Origin: a bacterium
GTDB lineage: Bacteria > Planctomycetota > UBA1135 > UBA2386
Assembly: GCA_024743115.1 (NCBI GenBank)
Contig: JANSXC010000014.1
Coordinates: 120,813-184,812 of the forward strand
Direction: 5' to 3'
Length of the DNA: 64,000 nt
A program made the translations under genes and the position numbers. Positions 1 through 8,344 of this stretch are shown piece after piece; positions within the stretch are counted from its first letter, which is position 1, and each line of letters begins with the position of its first letter. The notes under the pieces were generated by a model, which was not told the origin of the DNA, did no database searches, and was given only the letters and a program-made list of their open reading frames with translations.

Positions 1-1163
1 GTGACATCTTCGACCTCGGGGTCGTCGGGGCCGGCCTGTGCGAGCAGTGTCGTTCGCAGGAAGCCGATCGTCGCGGGGTCGTGGGGCGCGAAGTCGCAGG
101 CCTCGCGGGCCATGGTGAGCGCGGTCTCCGGGTCGCTCTGCAGTTCGGCGATCTCGAGCAGCGTGAGACCGGCGAGCTTGCGTTCGCCGGCGCGCTCGAG
201 GACGGACGCGATGCCGCGCACGACGTCGAGTTCGAGATCATGGGCGCGATCCCGCAGCGTCTGCAGGATCATGATCGCCTGCTTGCTGGCGCCTTCGTCC
301 GTGAAGCCCGCGGCGACCTCGACCATCGCGTCGTCGGCGAGGTTGACGAGCAACCCCTCGTTGACGAGGTCGCGGGCGACGCGCGAAACGTCGAACAGGC
401 TCTGCGTCGTCTGTTCGGCGAGTTGTCGATAGGTGGAGCGTCCGTCCGCGGCCCGGAACAGCGCGTACTCGGTTTCGTTGAGTTCGCGCGGCGGTTCTTC
501 CGCTGTGCGTACCGGCAGCTCTTCGAGGTTGCCGATCGTCTGCAGGATCGTCTGCCACTCGTCGTCTCGGCGCGCGACCTCGAGCAGCAGGCTGCTGACC
601 TCGAACTCGGGGCAGCCGTCGAGGCGCTCGCGCATGTCCTCGTCGGTCACCGGGCCGCGGTAGAACTCGAACGCACCGTGGCGCCAGGTGAACAGCGTGA
701 ACAGGTCCTCGGCGACCTGCACGCTCGCGATGTCCTCGATCTGTTCGTCCGTGATCGCGCCGTCCGCTACGAGGATCTGGCCAATCGGCTGGCGCTCCTT
801 GCGCTGGCGCATCAGCGCGGACCGCAGTTGGTCCGGGGTGATGAGGCCAGCTTGGACTAGGCGCTGGCCGATGCGGCGCTGGATCAGCCGTGGCGGCGTG
901 AGGATTCGCAGGAACCCGTTCTGGCAGTAGACGTGCCGCTGCTCGAGGGGGTTGTGCACTCGCAGCACACCCTCCATCTTGGTCATCGCCAGGGTCTGGA
1001 AGATGTCCGACAGGTTGATCTGGTCGAGGTTGCCACGCATCGTGACAGCCTGTTCCGCCGCTTCATCGCTCTCCGCGGCATGGTCGTTCGGCTGCGGTCC
1101 GTCTTCGGCATCGAGCAGAAACTCGACCTCGGCGTTGTCCAGAATGTTGCCAGATTCAGTCAT
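1..1163 (-). CDS. DUF4388 (PATAN-like) signalling protein, C-terminus cut by window edge
   Basis: About 387 codons are visible and the C-terminus lies beyond base 1. Residues about 42-165 look like a DUF4388 domain (starting MRGNLDQINLSDIFQTL and closing with GAFEFYRG). Inside it, about 93-138, is a helical segment RIGQRLVQAGLITPDQL...IGQILVADGAITDEQI that resembles the GspE/MshE N-terminal (MshEN) fold, known in some proteins to bind c-di-GMP. A winged-helix-like stretch follows at about 220-270, then helical repeats. Residues 6-18 (NILDNAEVEFLLD) look like the CheY-binding peptide at the N-terminus of FliM. DUF4388 proteins are usually linked to two-component, gliding or type IV pilus signalling; that role is inferred here. 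The ATG shares bases with the start of the divergent gene at 1162. MRGNLD at residue 42 is an alternative start. Confidence 0.8.
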   Translation of the reverse strand, partial: MTESGNILDNAEVEFLLDAEDGPQPNDHAAESDEAAEQAVTMRGNLDQINLSDIFQTLAMTKMEGVLRVHNPLEQRHVYCQNGFLRILTPPRLIQRRIGQRLVQAGLITPDQLRSALMRQRKERQPIGQILVADGAITDEQIEDIASVQVAEDLFTLFTWRHGAFEFYRGPVTDEDMRERLDGCPEFEVSSLLLEVARRDDEWQTILQTIGNLEELPVRTAEEPPRELNETEYALFRAADGRSTYRQLAEQTTQSLFDVSRVARDLVNEGLLVNLADDAMVEVAAGFTDEGASKQAIMILQTLRDRAHDLELDVVRGIASVLERAGERKLAGLTLLEIAELQSDPETALTMAREACDFAPHDPATIGFLRTTLLAQAGPDDPEVEDV

Positions 1164-2724
1164 GCGAGCCCGCGGGTTCCGGCGGCTGCCGGGCGGAGTT
1201 CGCCGCGCGGTCGCGGTGATCTCCCTGTGGATCGGCTGTATCGGTTTGCCGGGGCTCTGGGCTCAACCCGTTTGCGCCCAGTCGTCTGGCGCCGATGCCA
1301 CCGTCGGTCCGGGCTGGATCACTACCCGCGACGATGCATTTTCGAGCCGTTTTCGCCGGTGGCTGACCTCGGAGCCTGACCGGGATTACCCTGGCGGGTT
1401 GTCCCTGGCCGCGGCGATCGGTCGGCCCGGGGTGCCCCTGCTCTGGGAGATGCTCCGGGCCGAGAAGTCGAACGTGACCCGACGCGATGCGCTGCTCGCT
1501 GCCGCGATCCTGGCGGGCGGTCCGGCGGAGGACGAGCGGCTTTATGGTTGGCTGTCGCAGCAGAAGGCGATCAAGGAAGAGCGCACGATGGCGGCGCTCG
1601 CCATCGCACTCGGACCGCCGCGCATGCGGGCGATCCCGAACTTCTGGTCGCGCAGTCTCGGACCGACCAAGTCACCGGTCGAGATCCTGGCGATCGCCGT
1701 TCGGCTCGCAGCGGCGCGGGTACCAGATTCGGCGATCGGTGCTCCGACTCTGCTGTCCGACGAACCCGGCCTCGCGGGGGCGACCGCCTTCGCCGGTTTG
1801 CCGGTCCGCAACGCGATCTGGAATCGTCGCTGGAACCTCCGCGATCCTGTCGCGCACGCCGACCTGTTCTGGCGCGGGGCGCTGCTCCACGCCGCGAGGC
1901 TCGAGACCGACAATCGCCCGGTTGCGTCCCAATTGCTCACGCGCGCCCGCGCGATCGCCAACCTGCCCGGCCAGGAGTACGCCGCGGCGCGTCGAGCGGC
2001 GGCGCTGTTGCAAGCGCGGCGCGGTGACGTCAGGGTGGTCGGCGCCCGCCCGGAGCGCGAGCTGCTCGAGGTGCTCGTCAGCCGTCCCGAAGCGGCGCGC
2101 AAGTTGCGCAAGTGGCTCGGTCCGACGCCCCAGCCGCGCGACGATCGGCCCCAACGGCTGGCGGTCGCGTACGTGCTGTCCCGTGACCCGGCCGAGGTCG
2201 TGGCGGATCGGCAGCAATGGTCCAGGGATCCCCGGGTGAGCTCGCACGTCGCGGTCGCGCTGGCCTGGCGGCTGCTCGGTGAGGAGTCGCCGAAGATCGA
2301 GGATGTCGGCATGGGCGAGACCGGCAGCGGCGGTGTGCCGGAGTGGTTCTTCGTGCGTTGGGCGGCGGGATTGCCGGCGGATGCGATGCGTTGCGAGGAC
2401 CTGGCCCTGACGGCGGTGGCCGAGCTCGCCGCGGCTGGCCGCCTGCCGCGAACGGCCGCGCGGCAGGCGCTCGAAGAGGCTTTATGGCGATGGGACAGCC
2501 ACCCGGGTCGCGGGCTCTATGACGCCGAACGGGTGTACGTGCGCGACCTGTTACTCGTCGGCAGCGACGAGGGCGGGCAGTACGTGCCGGCCATCCGAAC
2601 CGAGGATCGCTATCGGCCGACCGGGATCGGACATGCCCGGAAGTTCTTCGAGATTGCGGTCGCGGTGTACGAGCACTTCAGCCAGCCACGACTGCCGCTG
2701 CCGCCGCAATATCGTCTGCGCTGA
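1162..2724 (+). CDS. Exported helical-repeat protein of unknown function
   Basis: I do not recognise this 520-residue protein. The chosen ATG gives a signal peptide: basic MRARGFRRLPGGVRR, a hydrophobic core around VAVISLWIGCIGLPGLWA, and a likely AQ cleavage area. The mature part is Ala/Leu/Arg-rich with repeated short helices (for example RRDALLAAAILAGGP and TMAALAIALGPPRMRAI), suggesting an alpha-solenoid of HEAT or TPR type, probably in the periplasm. No catalytic motif is visible. The frame is open back to base 952, but that region is coding on the other strand. A GTG at 1213 is another possible start. The 3' end overlaps the convergent desulfurase gene by 47 bases. Confidence 0.7.
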   Translation: MRARGFRRLPGGVRRAVAVISLWIGCIGLPGLWAQPVCAQSSGADATVGPGWITTRDDAFSSRFRRWLTSEPDRDYPGGLSLAAAIGRPGVPLLWEMLRAEKSNVTRRDALLAAAILAGGPAEDERLYGWLSQQKAIKEERTMAALAIALGPPRMRAIPNFWSRSLGPTKSPVEILAIAVRLAAARVPDSAIGAPTLLSDEPGLAGATAFAGLPVRNAIWNRRWNLRDPVAHADLFWRGALLHAARLETDNRPVASQLLTRARAIANLPGQEYAAARRAAALLQARRGDVRVVGARPERELLEVLVSRPEAARKLRKWLGPTPQPRDDRPQRLAVAYVLSRDPAEVVADRQQWSRDPRVSSHVAVALAWRLLGEESPKIEDVGMGETGSGGVPEWFFVRWAAGLPADAMRCEDLALTAVAELAAAGRLPRTAARQALEEALWRWDSHPGRGLYDAERVYVRDLLLVGSDEGGQYVPAIRTEDRYRPTGIGHARKFFEIAVAVYEHFSQPRLPLPPQYRLR

Positions 2725-3793
2725 CCGCGGGGCCAGGCGAGATGCGGACCGTGCCGGCAGCGGCGGTCCCGAGGTGCCCGTGGATCCAGGGCGCGCAGTG
2801 GAAGCCGGTCCGCACATGGATGTCGGCGGCTGCGAACATGGCGCCGAGTTCTGCGGGATCGAGGTCATCGTGGACGAAGCTCGTAACCGGCGTGCGCGGA
2901 CCCGTGGGCGTGCCGACGAGCCGCACGCCCGGAATCGCCGCCAGGCGGTCCTCGAGATCCTGCGTTCGTGCGAGTGCCCGGGCCGCGAGCTGATCGCGGT
3001 CCTCGGCCACGAGCCAGGCGAGCGCGGCGGCGAGTCCCAGAATGGCGGGCGTGTTGGGGGTGCCGGCCTCGAAAGCGCTGGGCCAGGTGGTCGGGTGGTC
3101 GGCGAGTGCGACGGCGCTGCCCGTGCCGCCCTGTTTCTGTGGGGCCAGTTCGAGGCCGGGACGCGCGGTGAGGAACCCGAGGCCCGGCGGCGCGTGCAAG
3201 CCCTTGTGGGCGGAGCCGGCGACGAGGTCCGCGCCGACGTCAATGTCGAACAGGCCGGCAGTCTGGCTGACGTCGAGCAACGAAAGCGTTTCGTTGGCGC
3301 GGGCGGCTTCGCAAAATGCGCGGGCGTCGAACAGCGCGCCGGTCACGTTGCTCGCGTGCGTGAACACGAACAGCCGGGGGCGCAGTCGTTCGAGGGCCGT
3401 AACGACGCGGGCTGGCGCCAGGCCGAAGTCGGGATCGGGCGGCAGGATCTCCGTGACGATGCCGCGTTCCTCGGTGAGCGCGCGCAGCGGACGAACGACC
3501 GAGCTGTGCTCGAACGCGGTCGTGAGTACGGTATCGCCGGGGCGGAGGACGGCGCGCAACGCGAGGTTGAGGCTCTCGGTCGCGCCCGAGTGGAACGCGA
3601 CGCGCTCGCCGGGCACCCCGATCAGCTCACCCAGGCCGCGGCGGGCGGCGGTGACGCGTTGGTTGACCTCGACCGCCTGGTGGGAGTCGCCGCGGTCGGC
3701 GCTGATCCCGAACGCTTCGAACCACTCGTTGATTGCGGCCAGGACCGGGGCCGGTTTGGGGTGACTCGTCGCCGCGTGGTCGAGGTAGCGCAT
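2678..3793 (-). CDS. PLP-dependent class V aminotransferase, EGC/cysteine desulfurase type
   Basis: The 371 residues form a fold-type I PLP enzyme of the NifS/SufS superfamily. It opens with MRYLDHAATSHP (the usual YLDNAATS block), has the cofactor segment FHSGATESLNLAL, the Schiff-base lysine in GSAHKGLHAPPG, and a C-terminal HVRTGFHCAPWIHGHLGT. In SufS-like enzymes the Cys of this last motif is the persulfide-forming residue; the HCAP...H...GT pattern matches the EGC subfamily (TIGR01977 as I recall it). The expected reaction is removal of sulfur from cysteine. It lies 68 bases downstream of the ThiF/MoeB-like gene on the same strand, so it may supply sulfur to that system. A longer upstream reading would run into that neighbour. 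The last 47 bases overlap the convergent exported-protein gene. Confidence 0.85.
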   Translation of the reverse strand: MRYLDHAATSHPKPAPVLAAINEWFEAFGISADRGDSHQAVEVNQRVTAARRGLGELIGVPGERVAFHSGATESLNLALRAVLRPGDTVLTTAFEHSSVVRPLRALTEERGIVTEILPPDPDFGLAPARVVTALERLRPRLFVFTHASNVTGALFDARAFCEAARANETLSLLDVSQTAGLFDIDVGADLVAGSAHKGLHAPPGLGFLTARPGLELAPQKQGGTGSAVALADHPTTWPSAFEAGTPNTPAILGLAAALAWLVAEDRDQLAARALARTQDLEDRLAAIPGVRLVGTPTGPRTPVTSFVHDDLDPAELGAMFAAADIHVRTGFHCAPWIHGHLGTAAAGTVRISPGPAVSADDIAAAAAVVAG

Positions 3794-3861
3794 GGGCGTT
3801 CCAGCTTCGGCTGCGACGGTCTGTTTGCCAATCCCGGCTTGGTCCTGCCGGCCGCCGGGTG

Positions 3862-5082
3862 TCAGCCCAGCCCGACCCAGCGATCGTAGAGCGCGCGGGC
3901 GCGCAGCGGATCCCGCACGCCGAACACGAGTGCGCGGCCGCCAGGGAACACGCTGAAGCGGCAGCCGTCCGCGACGAAGCGCAGCAGGTGCGGCGTGCGT
4001 CGGAGTTCCTCGACCGCGCCCTGCAGGCGTGTTGCGAGCGTCGCGAGATCGACCGGTTCGCGTCGCGGCGGATCGACCTGCACGGCGTCTCGGCCGCACA
4101 GAGTGACAGCCGCGGTGGGCGGCGCGGACAGCGCGGGAAAGTCCTGCCGCGAGCACACCGGGCAGTCGGGCGCCGGGGTCGTCGCGAGTTCCTGGCGCTG
4201 GTAGCTACCGCGCCAGACGTCGCACGTGAAGATGCCGGCCGCGGTGGCCTCGGTGTTGCCCGTGAGGAGCTTGAGCGCTTCGGCGACCTGGAACGCCGTC
4301 ACCGCGGCGATCGCCGGCGAGAGGATGCCCGCGGTCTCGCAGTTGGCGACGTCGGCGTTGGCTGGGGGGTCGGGCCAGATACAGCGCAGGCACGGTCCGC
4401 GTGGTGGGATCACCATCGCGGCGCCTTCGGTGCCGACGGCTCCGGCATAGATCCAAGGGACGTCGTGTCGGGCGCACCAGTCGTTGAGCAGGTAGCGCGT
4501 CGGGAAGTTGTCCGTGCCGTCGAGCACGAGATCGGGTTTGGCGGCGTCACTCGGGAACGTCTCGTCGAGGAACGCAGCCGAGCAGTCCGCGACGTGCGGC
4601 TGGACTTCGCACCCGGAATTGAGGCGGGCCAGGCGGGCCGCCGCGGCCACGGCCTTGGGCGTGCCGTTGGTGGCATCGCCTTCTTCGAACAGGTGCTGCC
4701 GTTGCAGGTTGCTCAGCTCGACGATGTCGCGGTCGACGAGCAGCAGTTGCCCGACACCCGCGCGGCCGAGCGCTTCGGCCGTATGCGTGCCGAGCGCGCC
4801 GACGCCGACGATCAGAACCTTGGCGTGCGCGAGCTTCGCCTGTCCGGATTCGCCGATCTGCGGCACCCGGACCTGCCGACTGAAGCGGCCCTGGGCCGCG
4901 GGCACGGCGCGCTCGGCCTCGCCTGCCGGCGAGTCGGCGGCCTGATCGGCGCCGGGAACGGGTTCCGGGCCAGATCCCTGCGAGCCCGCACCGTCTGGGC
5001 CGGCCGCGTTCGAGCCAACCTCGTCAGCGGAGCCGGTCAGTTGCCGAAATACTCGCGGTTCGTCTGAGTGAAGCTCGTCCAC
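3862..5082 (-). CDS. ThiF/MoeB/HesA-family adenylyltransferase (E1-like)
   Basis: E1-like enzyme of about 406 residues. The core starts at RFSRQVRVPQIGESGQ, followed by the nucleotide-binding GVGALGTHTAEALGRAG, DRDIVELSNLQRQ, and DGTDNFPTRYLLNDWC. A zinc site is formed by CLRCIWP and CPVC. The family activates the C-terminal Gly-Gly of ThiS or MoaD-type sulfur carriers as an adenylate. The C-terminal about 80 residues (GRDAVQV...FSVFPGGRALVFG) form an extra domain instead of a rhodanese. The start is uncertain. GTG at 5082 overlaps the ferredoxin gene by 46 bases and adds a low-complexity Ala/Gly/Pro linker; GTG at 4905 would begin just before the conserved core. Its neighbours, a ferredoxin and a desulfurase, suggest cofactor sulfur transfer such as thiamine or molybdopterin. 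Confidence 0.85.
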   Translation of the reverse strand: MDELHSDEPRVFRQLTGSADEVGSNAAGPDGAGSQGSGPEPVPGADQAADSPAGEAERAVPAAQGRFSRQVRVPQIGESGQAKLAHAKVLIVGVGALGTHTAEALGRAGVGQLLLVDRDIVELSNLQRQHLFEEGDATNGTPKAVAAAARLARLNSGCEVQPHVADCSAAFLDETFPSDAAKPDLVLDGTDNFPTRYLLNDWCARHDVPWIYAGAVGTEGAAMVIPPRGPCLRCIWPDPPANADVANCETAGILSPAIAAVTAFQVAEALKLLTGNTEATAAGIFTCDVWRGSYQRQELATTPAPDCPVCSRQDFPALSAPPTAAVTLCGRDAVQVDPPRREPVDLATLATRLQGAVEELRRTPHLLRFVADGCRFSVFPGGRALVFGVRDPLRARALYDRWVGLG

Positions 5083-5279
5083 TCGGCCGGCAGGTCCTCT
5101 TCGGCGAAGATCGCCGTGACCGGGCAGGCATCGACGCACAGCGTGCAGTCGATGCAGTCATCCGGGTTGATGTAGAGCTGCGGGTCGTTGTCGTTGCCGT
5201 GGATGCAGTCCACGGGGCAGACGTCGACGCACGCCTTGTCCTTGACGTCGACACAGGGCTGCGCAATGACGTGGGTCAT
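5037..5279 (-). CDS. fdxA: 7Fe ferredoxin (3Fe-4S/4Fe-4S)
   Basis: This 80-residue protein is a bacterial-type seven-iron ferredoxin. The N-terminal cluster motif CVDVKDKACVDVCPVDC and the second motif CIDCTLCVDACPVTAIF give the Cys pattern of FdxA proteins, and the length is normal once the extra C-terminal segment (EEWTSFTQTNREYFG) is counted. It should be a soluble electron carrier. A promoter-like pair lies immediately upstream and would place the transcript start at or next to the ATG, so the message may be leaderless. It is the first gene of a same-strand run with the E1-like and desulfurase genes. Confidence 0.92.
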   Translation of the reverse strand: MTHVIAQPCVDVKDKACVDVCPVDCIHGNDNDPQLYINPDDCIDCTLCVDACPVTAIFAEEDLPAEWTSFTQTNREYFGN

Positions 5280-5286
5280 GCCCGAG

Positions 5287-5314
5287 AACGTAGCGGCCGG
5301 GGCGAGTCTGTAAA
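5287..5314 (-). promoter_or_regulatory. Promoter of the ferredoxin gene
   Basis: Reading on the minus strand, TTTACA (5314-5309) and TACGTT (5292-5287) are separated by 16 bases. The -10 box ends only 7 bases before the ATG at 5279, which would make the mRNA leaderless or nearly so. Confidence 0.45.
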
Positions 5315-5419
5315 GCGCGACTCAGGGCCAATCCGCAGAGTCCCGATCCCCGGAGTCGCCGCCGGGAGCCGAACCGAAAATGCCGTTCCCCGGTCCGCCG
5401 AGAACGTTCGACCGGGCTG

Positions 5420-6745
5420 CTAGCGCTCGCCGCGGCTCGGGGTCGCAGGTCCCGGCTGACGCAGGTAGACCCAGACCCAACCGTGGGTGTGAAGCTCCGT
5501 CCGGTCGTAGGACCAGAACTCCTTCCGCACGGCGCCGAGCTCCTTCTCGAGCTGCGCGAGCCGGGCCGCGTCCTTGTCCTCGGCCCGCTTCAGCTGCTGC
5601 ACGAGCTGGTGCAGCTCGTTCATGCGGCGCTGGGCTTTGCTCTGGGCCGCCTTCTCGGTCGCGGTCAGGGGTTCGCCCTGGGTCTGCTGCCACGTGACGT
5701 CGCCGACGAGCAGGTCGACGCGCCCGTCGTCGTTCCAGTCGCCGACGTGCACCTTCACGCGCTGGCCGGGCCCCTTCGGCGTCGAGCCCTCGGGCTGCCG
5801 GCCATGGCTGCCCTTCGGTACGAGCACCGTGCCCGCCTCGTAGACCGGCGCGTTCTCCGCGCCCGTGTTGCGGTACCACAGGACCTCGCCCCACTCACTG
5901 CCGATCACGAGGTCGCGACGGCCGTCGCCGTCCCAGTCGGCATGGTGCGGGTTGCTGCCCTTGATCACCTCGCCGGACCGCGTGCGCAGGGGCTCCTGCT
6001 GGTCGGACCAGCGCGGTGCCGTCGCCGAACCACGGTTCTCGATCACGAGCACGGGATCCGTGCGTGCACCGACGACGAGGTCCAGATCGCCGTCGCCGTC
6101 CATGTCCCTGAGCTCGGGAACGACCGAGTACTCGGGCAGCATGATGGTCTTACCGCTCTCGTCCGTGAGCAATTCGCGGGCGTTGAAATCACCGTTCTCC
6201 GCGCGCCGGAACAGGTAGAGCTCGCCGGTGTACGAGCCCGTGATCAGGTCGAGGTCGCCGTCGCCGTCGTAGTCCACGAACTGTGGACAGAACGACAGGC
6301 ATCAAGTGATCGGTACGGTCGCGTCGCTGCCGTTGCTTTGCACGAACTGGAAGTCCTCGAACCGCGGTTTGCCGTTGGTGCCGACATTGCGGTAGATCCT
6401 GATCTTGCCGTTGGCGAAGTTGCCCGGCTGTTTCCATGCGGGATTGAGGCACTCAGGCAGTTCGTCGGCCGGGAACTTGCCGTCGCCGAACTCGCCCACG
6501 AGCAGGTCGCGCACGCCATCGCCGTCCCAGTCGATGAGGTAGGGCGCCGCGTGGCCGGTCGTCACGTCGATCGCGGCGTCGCCCGCCATGACGCGGAACG
6601 GCGTGCTGAGGTCGACTGCGAGTTTGGGCCGTGTGACCTGCCCGCTCTGTGCGAGTGTCGGATTGGCGAATGCCACCATCGGCAGCGTCATCGTCGCGAG
6701 CGCGAGGACGGTGGCGGCCGAGCCGCGGAGGGGGAGTCGTTGCAT
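5420..6745 (-). CDS. Exported FG-GAP/VCBS repeat protein with in-frame TGA; candidate selenoprotein (Sec148)
   Basis: The frame is read as one gene of 441 residues interrupted by one TGA at codon 148 (6304-6302). Residues 1 to about 33 are a signal peptide (MQRLPLRGSAATVLALATM...LAQ). Calcium-loop repeats of VCBS/FG-GAP type occur on both sides of the TGA: DWDGDGVRDLLVGEF before it, then DYDGDGDLDLITGSY, DMDGDGDLDLVVGA, DWDGDGRRDLVIGS and DWNDDGRVDLLVGD after it. A coiled coil and the closing HGWVWVYLRQ follow. The codon after TGA is Cys (T-U-C-L-S-F-C-P-Q-F-V-D). A hairpin placed like a bacterial SECIS follows it. If TGA is a stop, the first part would be a truncated 147-residue fragment and the rest would lack a start and a signal peptide. 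A mutation or sequencing error is the main alternative. Confidence 0.75.
6272..6288 (-). promoter_or_regulatory. SECIS-like hairpin after TGA codon 148 of the VCBS gene
   Basis: On the minus strand a perfect 6-bp stem GTCCAC/GTGGAC encloses the 5-nt loop AGTTC, starting 14 nt and ending 30 nt after the TGA. Bacterial SECIS elements lie just downstream of the UGA, with a small apical loop carrying G-U near its 5' side. This hairpin fits, and its position and loop start match the one at 14420-14436. Confidence 0.6.
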
Positions 6746-6900
6746 GCCGGAGCTCTCGGGTTGGTCGTGGGGTGAGTCGTGCTTCGATCGTCAGGCAGTC
6801 TACCGAGTCCGCGTCGCCGGATGTCCGAGGCTCGTCAAGTTCGTGGCCTCACGATCGAAAGCACTTTGCTTCGACTGGCCGGCGGGCTGGGATACGCGTC

Positions 6901-8220
6901 ATGAACGCTGTTCGCATCGTCTTCGTCGTCGTGGCTCTGGTGACGGCGGGCCTGGCTCAGGACTCGGAGGTCGCGCGGGTGCCGGTGCGGTCGGAGTCGA
7001 TCGAACCGCTGCTCATGAAGTCGTTCGACCGCGAAGGTCGGACCAAGGAGCGGCGGCAGGGCGGCAGCCCGCGGCAGGTCGATGGGCTGCTCGTCTTCGA
7101 CGGCGCGATGGACGGCAATCGGCAGGTCGATCCGCAGGTTGCGATCGGCGGCGGGCACGTGTTGCATGCGACGAACCACGGTTTGCACCTCTACGACAAG
7201 GCGGGCAAGTTCATCGATGGCGTGTCACAACGCGGGTTCAACGGTGGGATCGATCCGAAGGTCTTCTTCTGTCCCAACAATCGCGTGTTCGGGTTCGATC
7301 TCTGGAACCCGTGGGACAAGGCGAAGCAGAAGCCCGTGAACGTCTCGGTTTCGCGCACCGATGATCCGACCGGTGCGTGGGCGACCTATCCGGTGCCGGC
7401 GCCGCGTGGCGTCGACGGTGGCGGCATCGGTGTGAGTCGGCGGTGGATCGGCTACTCGTTTCCCGGCGGGCCCGAGCGCACGTTCGTGCTGCCGATGGCG
7501 GCGTGCAAACAGGGCGAGCCGGCCACGGCGTACTACTTCCAAGGCAGCCTCGGCCATCCCGTGCTCACGCAGGATCCCGAGGACGATCTCTATTTCGTGC
7601 AGTTGACGAAACGTGACCTCGTGATCCGCAAAGTGACGGCGGCCAAGGATGGTTCACCAGAAGCGGTCGACGTTGCGCGCGCGCCGCATGGCTTCGAGCA
7701 CTTCGGTTGGCCGCCGAAGTCGCCGCAGAAGGGCACCGAGCAGGTCACGGCCTCGGGCGATCGCAATCCGAAGAACCTCGTGCTGCAGGGTGGGTTCCTC
7801 TGGTTCAGTCACACCGTGAACTGCGAAGGGCGGGCGGCCGTGCAGTGGCATCAGGTGCGGCTCGACGGTTCGTTCGTGCAGTCCGGTCGGCTCAGCAGCA
7901 AGACGTCGAGCTACATCCAGACCTCGCTGGCAGTCAACTCACGCCTCGATGTCCTCGTCGGCTTTCAGGAGACGAGTCCCGACATGTTCATCAGCCCGCG
8001 GCTGGCGTATCGGCGCGCGGACGACCCGCCCGGGCAGCTGCGTCCGATGATCGCGCTGGGCGACGGCCGCGGCGCGACCGACGGCGTCTCCTGGGGCGAT
8101 TACAGCGGCTCCGCGATCGACGGCGACAACTTGCTCGACCTGTGGACCGTGCAGTCCATCACGGACGAGAATGGTAAGGGTGACTGCGTGATCGCGAAGC
8201 TGCCCGCGGATCGGGATTGA
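6901..8220 (+). CDS. Exported protein of unknown function, probably beta-propeller
   Basis: A 439-residue protein with a signal peptide (MNAVRIVFVVVALVTAGLAQ, cleavage near AQ-DS). I recognise no named family. The mature protein is rich in aromatic and Gly/Asp turns with propeller-like blades, for example VDGLLVFDGAMDGNRQVDPQVAIGG, HVLHATNHGLHLYDKAGKF and FFCPNNRVFGFDLWNPW. Segments such as DPTGAWATYPVPAP, DGVSWGDYSGSAIDG and LWTVQSITDENG recall sequences in other exported propellers. No enzyme motif is apparent. It starts 155 bases from the divergent VCBS gene, so the two may share a control region. Confidence 0.65.
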   Translation: MNAVRIVFVVVALVTAGLAQDSEVARVPVRSESIEPLLMKSFDREGRTKERRQGGSPRQVDGLLVFDGAMDGNRQVDPQVAIGGGHVLHATNHGLHLYDKAGKFIDGVSQRGFNGGIDPKVFFCPNNRVFGFDLWNPWDKAKQKPVNVSVSRTDDPTGAWATYPVPAPRGVDGGGIGVSRRWIGYSFPGGPERTFVLPMAACKQGEPATAYYFQGSLGHPVLTQDPEDDLYFVQLTKRDLVIRKVTAAKDGSPEAVDVARAPHGFEHFGWPPKSPQKGTEQVTASGDRNPKNLVLQGGFLWFSHTVNCEGRAAVQWHQVRLDGSFVQSGRLSSKTSSYIQTSLAVNSRLDVLVGFQETSPDMFISPRLAYRRADDPPGQLRPMIALGDGRGATDGVSWGDYSGSAIDGDNLLDLWTVQSITDENGKGDCVIAKLPADRD

Positions 8221-8269
8221 CGGCTCACGATCGTTGGATCGCGGACCGCTGCGCGTGCGTGTGACCCGT

Positions 8270-8298
8270 GTGACCCCGTGTGCCGGCCGGGCTATCGT
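8270..8298 (+). promoter_or_regulatory. Promoter of the 8345 gene
   Basis: GTGACC (8270-8275) and TATCGT (8293-8298) are separated by 17 bases, 46 bases upstream of the ATG. The same TATCGT -10 form occurs at 11254 and 50505. Confidence 0.45.
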
Positions 8299-8344
8299 CC
8301 GTGCTGACGTTCGTCCAAGTCCCCCGTTGCCGAGGTCCCCGGCC

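Noticed and set aside
6302..6745. A separate short 147-residue gene ending at the TGA, with a second gene from 6277
   Set aside because: Both pieces lie in the same frame and belong to one VCBS protein; the second piece has no signal peptide or ribosome site of its own.
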